A stretch of DNA of 7,060 bases from positions 1 through 7,060 of the forward strand of contig WJKZ01000147.1 in the NCBI GenBank assembly GCA_014728785.1, written 5' to 3'. Shown in pieces: positions 1 through 6,117 of the stretch (its first letter is position 1; each line of letters begins with the position of its first letter). The DNA comes from Candidatus Omnitrophota bacterium (lineage in GTDB: Bacteria; Omnitrophota; Gorgyraeia; Duberdicusellales; 4484-171). The position numbers and the translations under genes are program-made. The notes beneath the pieces are model-generated. The model was not told the origin of the DNA. It was given only the letters and a program-made list of their open reading frames with translations, and made no database searches.

Positions 1-1503
1 ACCATAGACGGAGTGGATACCGATATAGATGTGACAATAAACGCGGGCGACACCAACCAGACGGTCTTGCAGAATATGGCATCTGCTATCAATAATTCAG
101 CTGCAGAAGTTAGTGCAACAGTTGTAAATGAGACCGGCTCAAGCGCAAGGCTCTTGATTACCTCTGATGAAACCGGAACTGCCGGTGAGATGAGTATGCA
201 GAATATCGCAGGAAGTCTACTTAATACTTCGGGTATATTTGGTTCTCCTCTTTTTTCAGAAGACTTTGAAAATCCCGTTACTCTTAACCCCTACACTGCA
301 CCCCGTTTTGCCGGGGACCAGGATAACAATCCTGTATGGTCTCAAATAAATACTGACTCATATACCGGCAGCCAGTCGCTTGAACTGGGAGGAAATACCT
401 GGAAAATCCAGAGCATCTCAGGCATAGCTCTTAACGGAGATGTTCAGGTGCAGGTTGCGATGAAAGTCCCTGATGAAGGAGAAATCCAGGCAATAGGTTT
501 TTATGATACCTCAACCGGAAACCAGTACGTATATCAGGTTACAGGTACTCAGGCCTGGGGGCTGGCCGACCAATCTCAGCACTCATCCCCGCCTTCAGGG
601 AACTGGCAGGTCTATACCTTTAATCTCGGCGCAGATTGGTTTGCCCAGTATGGCTCTTACGATACGATAGATGAAGTCCAGTATATTAATGATAATGATG
701 CCGGAACCGGCACAGTACGTTTTGACTCAATTGATATATCAGATGTGGGCGCTACTACCTTTAAAAATGAACTTTCCGCCGCCCAGGATGCTTCCTTTGA
801 TATAGACGGACTTAACTTTACCCGCTCAAGCAATTCAGTAGATGATGCAATAACCGGAGTTACCCTTAATCTTCTGGACACAGGGGACTCGACTATAACC
901 GTCCAACGGGATAAAGATGCTGCCATTACCGCGATAGAGGCTTTTGTCCAGGATTATAATGATGCGATAAGCGGCATCAAGACTCAATCTGCCTACAATG
1001 TAGAAACCCATAAAGGCTCACCTCTTACTACAGATACGATTATCAAGAGGATAACTTATGAGTTGCGCCAGAGAGCGACGGGAATTGTGAGTGGTCAGCC
1101 CGAAGAATATAATTCACTTTTTAGAGTCGGGATAGAGGTTGATAAAAACGGGGTAATGTCTATTGCCGATATGGGGAGGCTTGAAGCTGCCCTTGAGAGC
1201 GACCCCGAAGAAGTTGAGAGCCTGTTTAATGCATCAGGCGCGGGAGTTGCCTGGCAGCTTGACGATTACCTTGATAATATTTTAGGCCCTACAGGCAGAG
1301 TAACTACAAGAATAGAGACAGTTAACAGCAGGATAGATGATATCCAGGAAGATATAGATGATTTTCAGGATTACCTTGAGGACCTAGAGGAAAAGTTACT
1401 GGTTCAGTGGTCAAATGTTGAGCAGGCTATAAACGCGAACAGTAATTTGAGCCTGTTTATGGCCCAGAGGCTTCTGCCATCTTATCAGCAGCAATCTTCC
1501 TAA
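1..1503 (+). CDS. fliD: Flagellar filament cap protein FliD (HAP2), 5' truncated, with inserted beta-sandwich domain
   Basis: The frame is open from base 1, so the N-terminus lies outside the window; the GTG at 13 is internal. FliD caps the growing flagellar filament outside the cell and guides flagellin folding. Residues below count from base 1. Residues 1-75 fit the FliD N-terminal/D2 region. Residues 251-330 carry a typical FliD_C stretch (DASFDIDGLNFTRSSN, then DDAITGVTLNLL and a YNDAI segment). The end (about 425-500) is a coiled coil rich in Asp/Glu, ending SLFMAQRLLPSYQ, as expected for the D0/D1 leg. Between them, about residues 85-249 do not look like FliD. They are rich in Trp, Tyr, Gly and Asn (GNWQVYTFNLGADW, VQYINDND, VRFDSIDISD) and resemble a jelly-roll carbohydrate-binding or LamG-like module. 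The family call is firm; the insert's function is inference. Confidence 0.95.
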   Translation, partial: TIDGVDTDIDVTINAGDTNQTVLQNMASAINNSAAEVSATVVNETGSSARLLITSDETGTAGEMSMQNIAGSLLNTSGIFGSPLFSEDFENPVTLNPYTAPRFAGDQDNNPVWSQINTDSYTGSQSLELGGNTWKIQSISGIALNGDVQVQVAMKVPDEGEIQAIGFYDTSTGNQYVYQVTGTQAWGLADQSQHSSPPSGNWQVYTFNLGADWFAQYGSYDTIDEVQYINDNDAGTGTVRFDSIDISDVGATTFKNELSAAQDASFDIDGLNFTRSSNSVDDAITGVTLNLLDTGDSTITVQRDKDAAITAIEAFVQDYNDAISGIKTQSAYNVETHKGSPLTTDTIIKRITYELRQRATGIVSGQPEEYNSLFRVGIEVDKNGVMSIADMGRLEAALESDPEEVESLFNASGAGVAWQLDDYLDNILGPTGRVTTRIETVNSRIDDIQEDIDDFQDYLEDLEEKLLVQWSNVEQAINANSNLSLFMAQRLLPSYQQQSS

Positions 1504-1545
1504 AACATATATTTTTTCTTTGAAAATGTTGGGTTATGTTATGTA

Positions 1546-1634
1546 CAGGCTACAAGCCACAGGTCGCAGGCTTTACAGGCTTGCGGTTCGAGGTGTGAAG
1601 CTTGTAGTTTGTAGCCTGAAGCTTGAGGCTTGAA
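1546..1634. repeat. GCTTG-type intergenic repeat with terminal inverted arms
   Basis: This stretch after the fliD stop is built from variants of GCTTGTAG, CAGGCTT and GAGGCTTG. CAGGCTACAA (1546-1555) is exactly complementary to TTGTAGCCTG (1609-1618), and CTACAAGC (1550-1557) is also complementary to GCTTGTAG (1600-1607). It can form a hairpin but has no following T-run, so it is not called a terminator. Its last bases supply a GAGG (1625-1628) that serves as the likely ribosome-binding site of the next gene. Confidence 0.7.
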
Positions 1635-1636
1635 GA

Positions 1637-1840
1637 ATGAAAGATATCCATAAAGAAATACTTAAAGCTTTGAAAGTAAATGGGAGCACCTATGCGCACC
1701 CCATTAATTCCCAGTTACTTTCTAAGATTTTAAACGTAGACCCTTCCTATATACGTTTTCAAATGGCTTTTCTACGAAAGATGGTCGGGGTACGGAGAGG
1801 TAAGAAGGGCGGTTACTATATAAAAAAGAATAATGAGTAA
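1637..1840 (+). CDS. Small winged helix-turn-helix-like protein
   Basis: This 67-residue protein reads as a bare winged-helix fold. It has an N-terminal helix (MKDIHKEILKALK), a helix-turn-helix (about residues 24-47, LLSKILNVDPSYIRFQMAFLRKM), and a basic wing VRRGKKGGYYIKK at 51-63. The wing resembles the GGY wing of Rrf2-type regulators, but no cysteine cluster is present, so an Fe-S sensor is unlikely. GAGG at 1625-1628 sits eight bases before the ATG and supports this start. The gene overlaps the next by 8 bases, so the pair is probably translated together. It may bind DNA and regulate flagellar genes, or it may use the fold for protein contacts. The fold is inferred from sequence pattern only, and the specific role is unknown. 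Confidence 0.7.
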   Translation: MKDIHKEILKALKVNGSTYAHPINSQLLSKILNVDPSYIRFQMAFLRKMVGVRRGKKGGYYIKKNNE

Positions 1841-2102
1841 AGACTTTGGAAAAGACCTTAAAGCTATAGTTTCCCAGCTCAGGAAGGGAAAAACCGCCGA
1901 AATAGCAGAGTCTATCCCAGGGGTGGTGGGGGGACTTAAAGCATTAGTTAAGGATAGGCCTAAGCTTGAGCTTAAAAACTTAGCTTTAGTCATTCGCGGG
2001 CTTTTATCAGGTTTCCAAAGGAGAGATTATGTCTTGATGGCTGATTTGATAGAGTATGAAATATTGCCTTTTTTGCAGAAAAGCACAGATAACCACAGAT
2101 AA
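1833..2102 (+). CDS. Small helical protein of unknown function, flagellar-operon companion
   Basis: I do not recognise this 89-residue protein. It looks soluble and mostly helical: a basic N-terminal helix (DFGKDLKAIVSQLRKGK), a Gly/Ala-rich centre, and a conserved-looking C-terminal segment DYVLMADLIEYEILPFLQ. There is no signal peptide or clear membrane helix. The ATG lies inside the last codons of the upstream winged-helix gene (8-base overlap), which suggests translational coupling. It sits between fliD and a Maf gene, so a role as a flagellar or glycosylation partner is plausible but unproven. The last residues, STDNHR, and the stop codon are encoded by the CACAGAT repeat that begins at about 2084. 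The native C-terminus may therefore have been replaced or extended by the repeat. Confidence 0.75.
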   Translation: MSKDFGKDLKAIVSQLRKGKTAEIAESIPGVVGGLKALVKDRPKLELKNLALVIRGLLSGFQRRDYVLMADLIEYEILPFLQKSTDNHR

Positions 2103-2193
2103 AAAACACACCTGCCTGCCGCCTGCCTGCGGCAGACAGGGCAGGCAGGAATGAGCGCGGATATCTATGCCTATCTGTGAATTGTATCTGTGA
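2084..2193. repeat. CACAGAT/ATCTGTG inverted repeat with GC-rich palindromic core
   Basis: The left arm has two CACAGAT units (2084-2100) and the right arm has two ATCTGTG units (2173-2193), in inverted orientation. Between them, 2111-2149 is a GC-rich hairpin: CCTGCCTGCC (2111-2120) pairs with GGCAGGCAGG-like sequence (2140-2149), with an imperfect inner stem. The left arm supplies the last codons and stop of the upstream gene, and the right arm ends about 16 bases before the next start codon. No transposase is present. It looks like a non-coding dispersed element; in mRNA it would form a strong hairpin. Confidence 0.85.
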
Positions 2194-2208
2194 ATTAACG
2201 AAGCTATA

Positions 2209-4071
2209 ATGGACAACGTAATTTACGAAAAAAACTTAAAAGCCTTAAAAGAAAACAGGCCCCATCTTTATGAAAGGTTAGAAAAAACACAAAGCGGGCC
2301 TTCTTTAGAGGTATTTGCCTCAAAGTCCGGTGTTCCAACCCTGAAAGTCGATAATATTCTTTTTCACAGTGCTTATGACCCCTTAAGGGAGGTAGATTAT
2401 CTTACCGAAGACTTTTCTCCGGAGATAACCGATGTATTGATAGTTTTAGGGTTCGGACTTGGCTACCATATAAAGAAAGTGTGGAGTAACCCTTATTTTA
2501 AAGGCAAGATGCTGATAGTTGAAAAGAATCCCGCAATTTTTAAAATCGCCCTAAAGAATACAGACTTTATTAACCTAATCAACGACCCTTCAGTTTTTTT
2601 TGTTATAGAAGAGGACCATGACCTGGCACTCTCGCTTATCGAAAAGAGCGGGTTTTTAAAAATAAACACTGTGGGGGTAAATATGTTGTTACATCCTCCC
2701 AGCAGCAATCTTTTCACTTCTTACTACCTGGAAATTTCCCGCGGCCTGCGGGGGTTGCTTAGTTTTTATAGATCCTCTTTTGATACTATGCGCTGGTATC
2801 AGAATATATGGCAGGAAAATACCCTGAATAATCTACTTGATATAGCAAATCGTCCCGGTATAGAAGATTTTAAAGATTTATTTAAAGGAATCCCCGCCAT
2901 TATTGTAAGCGCGGGGCCTTCTCTTGATAACGATTTAGAAATCCTTAAAAGTGTGAAGGGAAAAATCCCTATATTTTCTGTGGGAACTGCCTTAGGGGCT
3001 CTCGTAAATTCCGGGATAACCCCTGACTTTACGGTTGTAGTTGATGCCGGCCCGAAAGTACTGAAACAATTTGAAAACATTTCTATACCACACGATACAG
3101 TGCTTTGCAGCGGAGATTTCGTAAGAAGCGAAATTATCGAAAAATTCAAACCGAAAGTATTCTTTTTTTCCTGTCCAAGTAATCCATTTTCGGCTCTTTT
3201 TCCCTCTACCCAGAAAAAGGGAAAGGTTTTCTCCGGCGGTTCTGTTGCTCATGCCGCAGTAGATGTAGCGTCAGTGATGGGTTTTAATCCTATAATTATG
3301 GTAGGCCAGGACTTAAGTTATGCTGAAAACAAAACCCATGCCAGCCAGACCATGTATGGTGATGAAACGGTTAACTGCTCGGGTGAGGAAGAGTTTAAAA
3401 AGAGAGGGTTTATATGGCTTAAAGGAAATTATGAGGAAAAAGTCTTAAGTACCCGGTCATTTTATGTATTTTTAGCCGGAATGGAAAGGTATATAAAAGA
3501 CCATCCTCAAAAAAGGTTTATCAATTCGACCTGCGGCGGGGCATTTATCAGAGGTACCGAACTTATGAAGCTGGATGAGGCGGTAGCCAGATATTCTAAA
3601 GGTTATTCTTTTGAAGATGTCGGAAAAAAGATAGAAGATATATTCAAAAGTTTCATCCCCGATTTGGAGGGTTTTTGTGATAATTTGTGCCAGGCGCGCA
3701 GTAGATTCGAAACCATAATCGATGATTTAGAAAATGGATATACGAAAGCATTGGAACTCCGCAAATTACTTACTTCCTCTTCGTTAAAAAACCGCCGGGA
3801 GGTACACGAGATTGCCCTGAATTTAGATGAGATAAGTAAGAGATTGAATGACAATCCGTTTGTGAATCTTCTCCAGTATGGCGAAGGCTATTACAGATAC
3901 CTTACTCTGGATATGGAACTTAAATTTTCTAAGGTAAGGCTTGAGGCTCAAAAGAAATTGTGTGAATCGGCACATGAAGTTTACAAAGGTTTTCTTGATT
4001 CAGCCAGATTAATCAATGAAGAAATAGATAAGTTATTATCACGCATTCAGGCTGTTAAGAGCAATGAATAA
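2209..4071 (+). CDS. Maf/DUF115 family motility accessory factor, probable flagellin glycosyltransferase
   Basis: This 620-residue protein matches the Maf flagellin-modification family (MAF_flag10/DUF115, related to the MptE-type 6-hydroxymethylpterin pyrophosphokinase fold). In that family, Maf proteins are thought to transfer nonulosonic acids such as pseudaminic or legionaminic acid onto flagellin Ser/Thr. The N-terminal domain (about 1-200) includes the typical opening NLKALKENRPHLYERLE and a Gly-rich GFGLGYH. The core domain starts near 227 with IPAIIVSAGPSLDNDL (SAGPSLD at 234-240), followed by VVVDAGP (276-282), GGSVAHAAVDVA (343-354) and MVGQDLSY (364-371). The C-terminal third (about 455-620) is helical and charged, probably coiled coil. 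No signal peptide or membrane segment is seen. There is no clear Shine-Dalgarno sequence before the ATG; a hairpin-forming repeat ends just upstream. fliS follows after 23 bases and a sugar dehydratase after that, which fits flagellin glycosylation. Confidence 0.88.
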   Translation: MDNVIYEKNLKALKENRPHLYERLEKTQSGPSLEVFASKSGVPTLKVDNILFHSAYDPLREVDYLTEDFSPEITDVLIVLGFGLGYHIKKVWSNPYFKGKMLIVEKNPAIFKIALKNTDFINLINDPSVFFVIEEDHDLALSLIEKSGFLKINTVGVNMLLHPPSSNLFTSYYLEISRGLRGLLSFYRSSFDTMRWYQNIWQENTLNNLLDIANRPGIEDFKDLFKGIPAIIVSAGPSLDNDLEILKSVKGKIPIFSVGTALGALVNSGITPDFTVVVDAGPKVLKQFENISIPHDTVLCSGDFVRSEIIEKFKPKVFFFSCPSNPFSALFPSTQKKGKVFSGGSVAHAAVDVASVMGFNPIIMVGQDLSYAENKTHASQTMYGDETVNCSGEEEFKKRGFIWLKGNYEEKVLSTRSFYVFLAGMERYIKDHPQKRFINSTCGGAFIRGTELMKLDEAVARYSKGYSFEDVGKKIEDIFKSFIPDLEGFCDNLCQARSRFETIIDDLENGYTKALELRKLLTSSSLKNRREVHEIALNLDEISKRLNDNPFVNLLQYGEGYYRYLTLDMELKFSKVRLEAQKKLCESAHEVYKGFLDSARLINEEIDKLLSRIQAVKSNE

Positions 4072-4094
4072 AGGTCTATACGGGGAGGTTATGT

Positions 4095-4535
4095 ATGGAA
4101 GAAAAAAGTAAACAATATAAATTAGAAAAACTAAAATCACTTTCAGACCTTGAGGCTCTTATAATGCTCTATGATGAGACGACTTCGGCGCTTGAGGAAT
4201 CTAAGAAATACTTTGAAGAAAAAGATATAGAAAAATTTGAAAGTAAAATAGATTGGGCTAAAAAAATAATAGAAGGCCTGGGCGGTATTTTGAATTTTGA
4301 GGCTGATGTGAAGCTTGCGGGTAACCTTTATAAAATATACGATTATCTCCTGCGCAGGCTTACTGTGGCAAGAGAAGGCATACGCCAGACTCAAAACATT
4401 ATAAATGAATGTTTAAAAATAATTTCAAGCATGCGTGATGCCTGGCTTAAAGTAAGACAAAAAGGAGATATAACCAAGGATTTTACGCGTTATCTTACAT
4501 CTGAGGAAAAGAATTTTTTGAACCTTGAGATTTAA
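4095..4535 (+). CDS. fliS: Flagellar export chaperone FliS
   Basis: FliS is a cytoplasmic helical-bundle chaperone that binds the C-terminus of flagellin, prevents early polymerisation and delivers it to the flagellar export gate. The 146 residues show the family pattern: a DLEALIMLYDETTSALEES segment (LIMLYD at 22-27, matching the usual ELILMLYDG), EEKDIEKFESKIDWAKKII, NFEADVKLAGNLYKIYDYLLRRL (67-89), and a closing helix ending MRDAWLKVRQ. The C-terminus is about 20 residues longer than many FliS proteins. The start at 4095 is favoured over the ATG at 4091, which hits a stop almost at once; GGGGAGG at 4082-4088 is a strong, well-spaced ribosome-binding site. The stop codon abuts a CACAGAT repeat. 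Its place after a Maf gene is common in flagellar glycosylation clusters. Confidence 0.9.
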   Translation: MEEKSKQYKLEKLKSLSDLEALIMLYDETTSALEESKKYFEEKDIEKFESKIDWAKKIIEGLGGILNFEADVKLAGNLYKIYDYLLRRLTVAREGIRQTQNIINECLKIISSMRDAWLKVRQKGDITKDFTRYLTSEEKNFLNLEI

Positions 4536-4614
4536 CACAGATGCGCACAGATCAAAATTCACAGATGAACACAGATAATACGCACCTGCCTGCCGGCAGG
4601 GATGGGCACAGATA
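4534..4614. repeat. CACAGAT direct repeat array with a CCTGCCGGCAGG palindrome
   Basis: Five CACAGAT units occur at 4536, 4546, 4560, 4570 and 4607, with a perfect 12-bp palindrome CCTGCCGGCAGG at 4589-4600. The array begins at the fliS stop codon, whose TAA runs into the first unit. A 22-bp stretch (4546-4567) is identical to 6228-6249 in the last array of the window, showing that these are members of one dispersed family. No inverted ATCTGTG arm is visible here, so this copy may be partial. Confidence 0.85.
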
Positions 4615-4632
4615 ATTAGTGGAGAATAGAGG

Positions 4633-5667
4633 ATGAAAGGCCAAAGCAAACTCAAAAATTTTTTCAAGGGTAAAAAAGTATTGATTATCGGAGGAACCGG
4701 TACAATCGGCTCCGGCCTTACTGAGGTTATACTGAAAAACTTTCCTCCTGCAGTGGTAAGGATTTTAAGCAATGATGAAAATGCACTTTTTTGCATGAAG
4801 CAGGGGTTGAAAAATTTCCCCAATGCCCGTTTTTTGGTAGGAGATGTAAGAGACAAAGAGCGTATGCGCTGGGCTGCCAGAGATATCGATTATGTTTTTC
4901 ATTCCGCGGCCTTAAAACACGTTTCTTTATGCGAGTATAACCCTTTTGATGCCGTGGAAACCAATGTTTTAGGGACTCAGAATATTATTGAAGTCTGCCT
5001 TGAGGAGAAGGTAAAAAGGATGATTTTTATCGGAACGGACAAAGCGGTTTTTCCTACCAGCACCATGGGAGCTACAAAACTCTTAGCCGAAAGGCTGGTT
5101 CTGGATGCCTCCGCCTATAAGGGTAAGATTCCGGTTATATTTTCTTGCGTAAGATTTGGAAATGTCCTTGGCTCCCGGGGTTCAATTATTCCCCTGATAA
5201 AGGGACAAATCAGCCAGGGCGGGCCCGTAACTATTACCGACAGGGCTGCTACGCGTTTTATAATGTCAACCGAGGAAGCAGTAAGGCTTGTAATTAAAGG
5301 AGCAAGCTTAGCTAAGGGAGGAGAGATATTTATTCTTAAAATGCCTTCGGTAAAAATCATAGATTTATTAAGAGTTCTTATAGACAACTTTGCTCCCTTT
5401 TATAACCTTAAGCCCGAAAATATTTCAATTGAAGAGATAGGCCTGCGCAGAGGAGAAAAACTGCATGAGGATTTAATGAGTGAGCAGGAGAGCCGATACG
5501 CAGCTCACTTAGAGGATATGCTTGTGATTAACCATCCCAAAAGAGCGAGAAAAAAAACAGAGAGATTTTCCTCGGATAAAAATATCTTTCTGGGTAAAGG
5601 GGAAATTGAAAATTTACTTAAAGCTACGGGTTTGCTTAAACGCAGGAAAACAGATGCACATAGATAA
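4633..5667 (+). CDS. NDP-sugar 4,6-dehydratase, PseB/CapE/WbpM-like (Polysacc_synt_2 family)
   Basis: This 344-residue protein is a short-chain dehydrogenase/reductase of the polysaccharide biosynthesis family, most likely a cytoplasmic UDP-GlcNAc 4,6-dehydratase. It has the NAD(P)-binding motif GGTGTIG (20-26) after a basic N-terminal extension, an acidic GDVRD segment, HSAALKHVSLCEYNPFDAVETNV, the active-site strand TDK (135-137), and the MGATK motif (145-149). FGNVLGSRGSIIPL and the LRRGEKLHEDL segment are also family hallmarks. There is no N-terminal membrane domain, so it resembles the short soluble PseB/CapE type rather than full-length WbpM. The position of the PseB catalytic Tyr is Met145, as in CapE, WbpM and PglF; this leaves the stereochemistry and product open. 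GGAG at 4621-4624 supports the start. Next to Maf and fliS it could supply the flagellin sugar. The C-terminal TDAHR and stop are encoded by a repeat. Confidence 0.88.
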   Translation: MKGQSKLKNFFKGKKVLIIGGTGTIGSGLTEVILKNFPPAVVRILSNDENALFCMKQGLKNFPNARFLVGDVRDKERMRWAARDIDYVFHSAALKHVSLCEYNPFDAVETNVLGTQNIIEVCLEEKVKRMIFIGTDKAVFPTSTMGATKLLAERLVLDASAYKGKIPVIFSCVRFGNVLGSRGSIIPLIKGQISQGGPVTITDRAATRFIMSTEEAVRLVIKGASLAKGGEIFILKMPSVKIIDLLRVLIDNFAPFYNLKPENISIEEIGLRRGEKLHEDLMSEQESRYAAHLEDMLVINHPKRARKKTERFSSDKNIFLGKGEIENLLKATGLLKRRKTDAHR

Positions 5668-5763
5668 AAGAACGCAGATAACCGCAGATGCTTACGCAGA
5701 TAAAACGCAGATGGATGCAGATGTCTGTGCTAATCTTGCGTAATTATCTGTGCTCATCTGTGT
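5650..5763. repeat. CAGAT/ATCTGTG inverted repeat array overlapping the dehydratase stop
   Basis: The left side has repeated CAGAT units in several variants (CACATAGAT, CGCAGAT, GTGCAGAT-like), from 5650 to about 5722. The right side has ATCTGTG units at about 5746 and 5756. The arms are inverted and can pair imperfectly. The left arm encodes the last residues and stop of the dehydratase. The right arm is followed by TTTTT at 5766-5770, so the folded array could act as a weak terminator for the flagellar block. No GC-rich palindrome core is present in this copy. Confidence 0.8.
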
Positions 5764-5884
5764 AGTTTTTACAGGAAAGCGTTTTCATTAAGTCAAAAAA
5801 AATTTTAATAGGCCAAATTATAATCTAATTTTTGTAAATGACTATAAAAAATGGACTTAGGTAAAGAAAAATATTAGGATTAGT
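5764..5884. other. AT-rich intergenic stretch before the riboswitch promoter
   Basis: This stretch has no gene on either strand. It is strongly AT-rich, with an A8/T4 run near 5795-5806 and a TATAAT at 5819-5824 that lacks a convincing -35 box. It contains the first copy of the 16-nt motif (5853-5868). It may be an upstream promoter region, but nothing more can be supported. Confidence 0.5.
5853..5868 (+). repeat. 16-nt leader motif, copy 1 (GGACTTAGGTAAAGAA)
   Basis: This is the first of four copies of a GGGCTTRGGTAARGAA motif. It differs from copies 2 and 3 at three positions, but shares CTTAGGTAAAGAA exactly with the reverse complement of copy 4. It lies upstream of the best candidate promoter, so if that promoter is correct this copy is not in the transcript. 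Confidence 0.6.
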
Positions 5885-5914
5885 TTGTAAAGCTTGGGTG
5901 TTTTATGCTATATA
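5885..5914 (+). promoter_or_regulatory. Candidate sigma70-type promoter for the riboswitch leader
   Basis: TTGTAA (5885-5890) and TATATA (5909-5914) are separated by 18 bases, with an extended -10 TG at 5906-5907. Transcription would start near 5920, about 30 bases before the aptamer. The region is AT-rich, so a chance match is possible. Confidence 0.35.
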
Positions 5915-5948
5915 TTACTTGGAAACTTAATAGGGACTTTGAAAAATA

Positions 5949-6045
5949 GGTATCCGATAAAGGCTAACTCCAGGGAAACCCGGAGGACGCAAAGTCTTGG
6001 ACCTAAAAGCTTGTAGCTTATGGTTGCCAGATTGCCGAAGATACT
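5949..6045 (+). ncRNA. Cyclic di-GMP-I (GEMM) riboswitch aptamer
   Basis: The sequence follows the GEMM-I layout. AAAGGCTAAC (5959-5968) stands for the conserved AGGCAAAC. A hairpin follows with CTCC (5968-5971) paired to GGAG (5982-5985) and a GAAA tetraloop (5975-5978), then the hallmark GGACGCAAAG (5985-5994). CCTAAA (6002-6007) and TATGG (6019-6023) form an 11-nt-type receptor for the tetraloop around a short AGCT/AGCT stem. The closing segment is TTGCCG (6032-6037). A basal helix may form between GGTATC (5949-5954) and GATACT (6040-6045). By alignment from memory to the Vc2 aptamer, the base matching G20 is G5962, A47 is A5991 and C92 is about C6035. A G at position 20 favours c-di-GMP over the cGAMP-type variants that often have A there. 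A strong terminator follows at once, so control is probably transcriptional. In this class the RNA often controls motility, attachment or surface genes. Confidence 0.9.
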
Positions 6046-6078
6046 GAATCTTAATTAGGCAGTTATCCGCACCATAAG
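6017..6078 (+). promoter_or_regulatory. Predicted antiterminator pairing
   Basis: CTTATGGT (6017-6024), which includes the aptamer's tetraloop receptor strand, is exactly complementary to ACCATAAG (6071-6078), which is part of the terminator's 5' arm and loop. TGCC (6025-6028) can also pair with GGCA (6058-6061). Aptamer folding and terminator formation would then go together, and the antiterminator would form when ligand is absent. This implies an OFF switch on c-di-GMP. It is inference from complementarity. Confidence 0.55.
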
Positions 6079-6098
6079 ATATGGTGCGGATTTTTTTT
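6065..6098 (+). terminator. Intrinsic terminator of the riboswitch
   Basis: ATCCGCACCAT (6065-6075) pairs perfectly with ATGGTGCGGAT (6081-6091) around a five-base loop, and eight Ts run from 6091 to 6098. It lies about 20 bases after the aptamer, the expected place for a riboswitch expression platform. Confidence 0.92.
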
Positions 6099-6114
6099 GG
6101 GCTTGGGTAAGGAA
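6099..6114 (+). repeat. 16-nt leader motif, copy 2 (GGGCTTGGGTAAGGAA)
   Basis: This copy starts directly after the T-run of the riboswitch terminator and is identical to copy 3 over 16 bases. It contains TAAGGA, which could act as a ribosome-binding site for the ATG at 6118. It is also complementary, with two G-U pairs, to the inverted copy at 6432-6447. Confidence 0.7.
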
Positions 6115-6117
6115 TTA

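Noticed and set aside
13..15. GTG as the start of the first gene
   Set aside because: The frame is open upstream to base 1 and the sequence is mid-protein FliD, so the gene is simply cut by the window edge.
1510..1522. T-rich run after fliD as an intrinsic terminator
   Set aside because: No GC-rich hairpin precedes the T-run.
2799..3149. Minus-strand open frame inside the Maf gene
   Set aside because: It is an antisense shadow of a well-supported coding region, with no recognisable motifs or ribosome-binding site.
4536..4613. CACAGAT array as a CRISPR array
   Set aside because: Units are only about 7-8 bases with spacers of a few bases and no cas genes are present, so it is a simple dispersed repeat.
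4425..4856. Minus-strand open frame across the fliS-dehydratase junction
   Set aside because: It runs through the repeat array and antisense to two clear genes, and the residues are repeat-like (RQAGAYYLCSS).
5953..5959. CCGATAA as a sigma28 flagellar -10 box
   Set aside because: No TAAAGTTT-like -35 box lies at the proper spacing, and the bases belong to the 5' end of the riboswitch.
6097..6117. TTG start for the short frame ending at 6282
   Set aside because: The TTG lies in the terminator T-run; the ATG at 6118 with AAGGA upstream is the only credible start, and even that frame is doubtful.
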